Part shown: piece by piece, positions 7,039-8,482 of the stretch | How positions within the stretch are numbered: position 1 is the first letter of the stretch | How the letters are laid out: every line of letters begins with the position of its first letter | NCBI GenBank assembly: GCA_003244125.1 | Contig: QHBL01000080.1 | Location: forward strand, 1-8,482 | DNA length: 8,482 bases | From: Chthoniobacterales bacterium | Lineage (GTDB): Bacteria; Verrucomicrobiota; Verrucomicrobiae; Chthoniobacterales; UBA10450 | Reading direction: 5' to 3' | Translations under genes and position numbers: made by a program | The notes under the pieces: generated by a model | What the model saw: only the letters and a program-made list of their open reading frames with translations | Databases searched by the model: none | What the model was told of the DNA's origin: nothing

Positions 7039-7512
7039 TCATGGATACCGCAACTGAAGTAACCGCGGCTTCTCTCCCAGAGCGACGATAAAGATGTTGC
7101 CATAGTCGTTATTGCCAATGGTGACTGGAGCCTCGATCCCCAAAGCGCGCAGCAGAGCCGGCACCGTATCGCCGTGGCCAACAACGAGTGCGTTTCCATT
7201 GATCTCGCGAAGTTTCGAGGCCAGCGCTGCGATATCCTTTCCAGGCACGACAGTCGGAGTGATACCGAGTAACGCGGCGACTGGCGCAGCCGTCTCCTGC
7301 GTGCGCCGGAATTCGCTGGTGAATACGTGCGTGATTCCCGCGCTTTTGAGCATGCGCGCGAGCATCTCCGCGCGCGCGCGGCCCGCAGCTGACAATCCCG
7401 GATCGCCACCGTTTTCGACTTCTTTTTCAGCATGCCGCACAGCAATGACCATCGGTTCTGCGACGGCTCCGGCCGCAGAGGACAACACGAGAAAGGCGAT
7501 GAGCAACTTCAT
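7039..7512 (-). CDS. Histidine phosphatase superfamily protein (SixA/phosphoglycerate-mutase-like), exported
   Basis: A 157-residue protein from the ATG at 7512. This start is chosen because it gives a clean signal peptide (MKLLIAFLVLSSAAGAVA, then EP); longer starts back to 7599 would place 29 non-secretory residues first and overlap the cupin gene. The histidine-phosphatase signature follows: RHAEK with R26 and phospho-acceptor H27, the loop FRRTQETA with R69/R70, and VVGHGDT with the second catalytic histidine H113. It would remove phosphate from a small molecule or phosphohistidine through a phospho-histidine intermediate, in the periplasm or outside the cell. It is short for the superfamily and lacks a large cap insertion, as in SixA. 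It follows the cupin gene by 44 bp on the same strand and may be cotranscribed. The substrate is unknown. Confidence 0.85.
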   Translation of the reverse strand: MKLLIAFLVLSSAAGAVAEPMVIAVRHAEKEVENGGDPGLSAAGRARAEMLARMLKSAGITHVFTSEFRRTQETAAPVAALLGITPTVVPGKDIAALASKLREINGNALVVGHGDTVPALLRALGIEAPVTIGNNDYGNIFIVALGEKPRLLQLRYP

Positions 7513-7556
7513 GCGTGCGATTTTTGTAATAGCCGCCGCGCGTAACCTCTTACCAT

Positions 7557-7988
7557 CTACTCCGGTGTGTTCCGCTCGTATGGAATGATGTTGTCCCATT
7601 CCTCGGCGGAAGAGCGGGCGACGAAAGCGACGACCGGTTCGGTGTCGCTCATGTTGAAGACTTCGTGGGGAACGCCGGGCTTGATGTAAATAAAATCGCC
7701 GGCCCGGTTTTGGATCATCTGCTTAAGTGCGTGGCCGAACTCATGGCGGACTTCACCTTCGATGATGTAAAGGATGACTTCGAAATCGACGTGGATGTGC
7801 GCATAGGCTACGCCGCCCGGAGGTATGGTAGCGATGTTGGCCGATAGTTTGGTTGTGCCAACGTTCCTGGCCGACATCCCTTGCTTGTAATGGATCCCAT
7901 TCCAATCGCGCCGTCCGCCGCCGCCGCGAATCGTTAGGATCCCATCGTGATCTTCCACAGCATTGAGTTGGATATCGCTGTCTTTCAT
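7557..7988 (-). CDS. Small single-domain cupin protein
   Basis: A 143-residue single-domain cupin. The first cupin motif is clear (HIHVDFEVILYIIEGEVRHE): H64, H66 and E70 are candidate metal ligands. The second motif (GDFIYIKPGVPHEVFN) supplies H108. The four-ligand set suggests a bound metal ion such as Fe, Mn, Zn or Ni. Proteins of this type are either small dioxygenases/isomerases or sugar and ligand sensors, and the sequence alone does not say which. There is no signal peptide, so it is probably cytoplasmic. Its ATG overlaps the TGA of the upstream nucleotidyltransferase by 4 nt (ATGA), which implies translational coupling. The ribosome-binding site is weak, consistent with that coupling. 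The family is secure and the reaction is not assignable. Confidence 0.87.
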   Translation of the reverse strand: MKDSDIQLNAVEDHDGILTIRGGGGRRDWNGIHYKQGMSARNVGTTKLSANIATIPPGGVAYAHIHVDFEVILYIIEGEVRHEFGHALKQMIQNRAGDFIYIKPGVPHEVFNMSDTEPVVAFVARSSAEEWDNIIPYERNTPE

Positions 7989-8482
7989 TCCGGCCGCGCG
8001 ATCTGTTCTTGAAGATTACCGGGCAGCTCTTGCCAAAGTTCCGGATGGCCTTCGATGAGTCGGGCGATATCGGCCAGGTCTTTAATTTGTTTGCTCTGGC
8101 GGCGTTGCCCGTCGCTCCAGGCTTTGATCTTACCGCGCAATGTATCGTGCAGTGAAGCGACACGAATGAGAATGCCATGGACATCCGCGGGCACAGCTCG
8201 AACCGGAAAATCGCGATAAAATTCTTCCGTACTTAGCTGCATACTTAGCTTGGATTGGCCTGTAAAATTCACTGACCACTCGAAGCGCTCAGCCCGCAGC
8301 CCGGCACGCTCCAATGCCGCCACCGCACGTTCAGCCGCTTCGGCAGCAACAACAAAGTCGAGATCCTGAGTGACCATAGGCTCTTCCGCCCAGTGATTGA
8401 CGGCAACTCCGCCAATTGCACACCATGCGATGTCCTCAGTTTCGAGCACGCTGATGAGCCGCATGACATCGTTTGTGCCGCC
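7985..8482 (-). CDS. Nucleotidyltransferase-fold protein (AbiEii-like), 5' end possibly outside the window
   Basis: The frame is open to the right edge. An internal ATG at 8464 gives 159 residues, but the preceding codons (GGTNDV) look protein-like, so the true start may lie beyond the window. Numbering from that ATG, CAIGGVAVNHW holds the GG of a nucleotidyltransferase fold (18-19), and TQDLDFVV holds the paired acidic residues D34 and D36. A C-terminal basic helix (KQIKDLADIARLIEGHPEL) matches the tail of AbiEii/AbiGii-like and related stand-alone nucleotidyltransferases. The residue I would expect to be the third catalytic acid appears as Q76 (SMQLS), so activity is uncertain. Members of this broad family act as toxins or modify RNA, proteins or small molecules. 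It is not paired with a recognisable antitoxin here but with a cupin, which it overlaps by 4 nt. Confidence 0.62.
   Translation of the reverse strand, partial: GGTNDVMRLISVLETEDIAWCAIGGVAVNHWAEEPMVTQDLDFVVAAEAAERAVAALERAGLRAERFEWSVNFTGQSKLSMQLSTEEFYRDFPVRAVPADVHGILIRVASLHDTLRGKIKAWSDGQRRQSKQIKDLADIARLIEGHPELWQELPGNLQEQIARPE

Noticed and set aside
6450..7091. Plus-strand open frame of 213 codons spanning the adaptor start and the spacer
   Set aside because: It is antisense to the adaptor's N-terminal half, very rich in Arg and His, and has no recognisable motif or upstream ribosome site.
7513..7599. Upstream extension of the phosphatase frame into the cupin gene
   Set aside because: It adds 29 polar residues before a clean signal peptide and overlaps the cupin C-terminus. 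The ATG at 7512 is far more likely.

Overview
This window looks like a chromosomal segment of a moderately GC-rich, diderm (outer-membrane-bearing) soil-type bacterium. The tripartite RND pump genes and the lipoprotein signal point to a Gram-negative envelope. Several of the small proteins (the nucleotidyltransferase, the cupin and the broken membrane protein) resemble families I associate with Verrucomicrobia or Acidobacteria. That lineage guess is from memory and is unverified. There are no rRNA or tRNA genes, no CRISPR array and no recognisable insertion sequence or prophage gene.

Layout: 1-358 holds no confident gene. It starts with a 7-bp tandem repeat and then runs into the upstream open frame of a C39-like cysteine peptidase (359-877, +), whose apparent membrane anchor (224-358) lies upstream of any normal start codon. 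Everything else is on the minus strand. Read in the direction of transcription, the order is: a nucleotidyltransferase running off the right edge (8482-7985), a cupin overlapping it by 4 nt (7988-7557), a secreted or periplasmic histidine phosphatase (7512-7039), a 235-bp gap with decayed coding-like stretches and a 17-bp perfect inverted repeat (6804-7038), the RND adaptor lipoprotein (6803-5637), the RND inner-membrane pump 7 bp later (5629-2474), a frameshifted and internally deleted membrane-protein gene (2401-2017), and an unusual J-domain protein overlapping its 3' end (2024-900). The J-domain gene and the peptidase gene converge with only 22 bp between their stops.

How the genes work together: the adaptor and pump form two thirds of an AcrAB-type drug/solvent efflux complex. 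No outer-membrane channel and no regulator gene are present here, so the channel must be encoded elsewhere, and the inverted repeat just upstream of the adaptor is a candidate operator. The nucleotidyltransferase and cupin are almost certainly cotranscribed, and the phosphatase may be on the same transcript. Their joint role is not known to me. The least ordinary points are the internally deleted pseudogene, the missing start of the peptidase's membrane anchor, and the gene remnants between the phosphatase and the pump. I see no convincing new defence or mobile system. Most of the window is ordinary chromosomal content.
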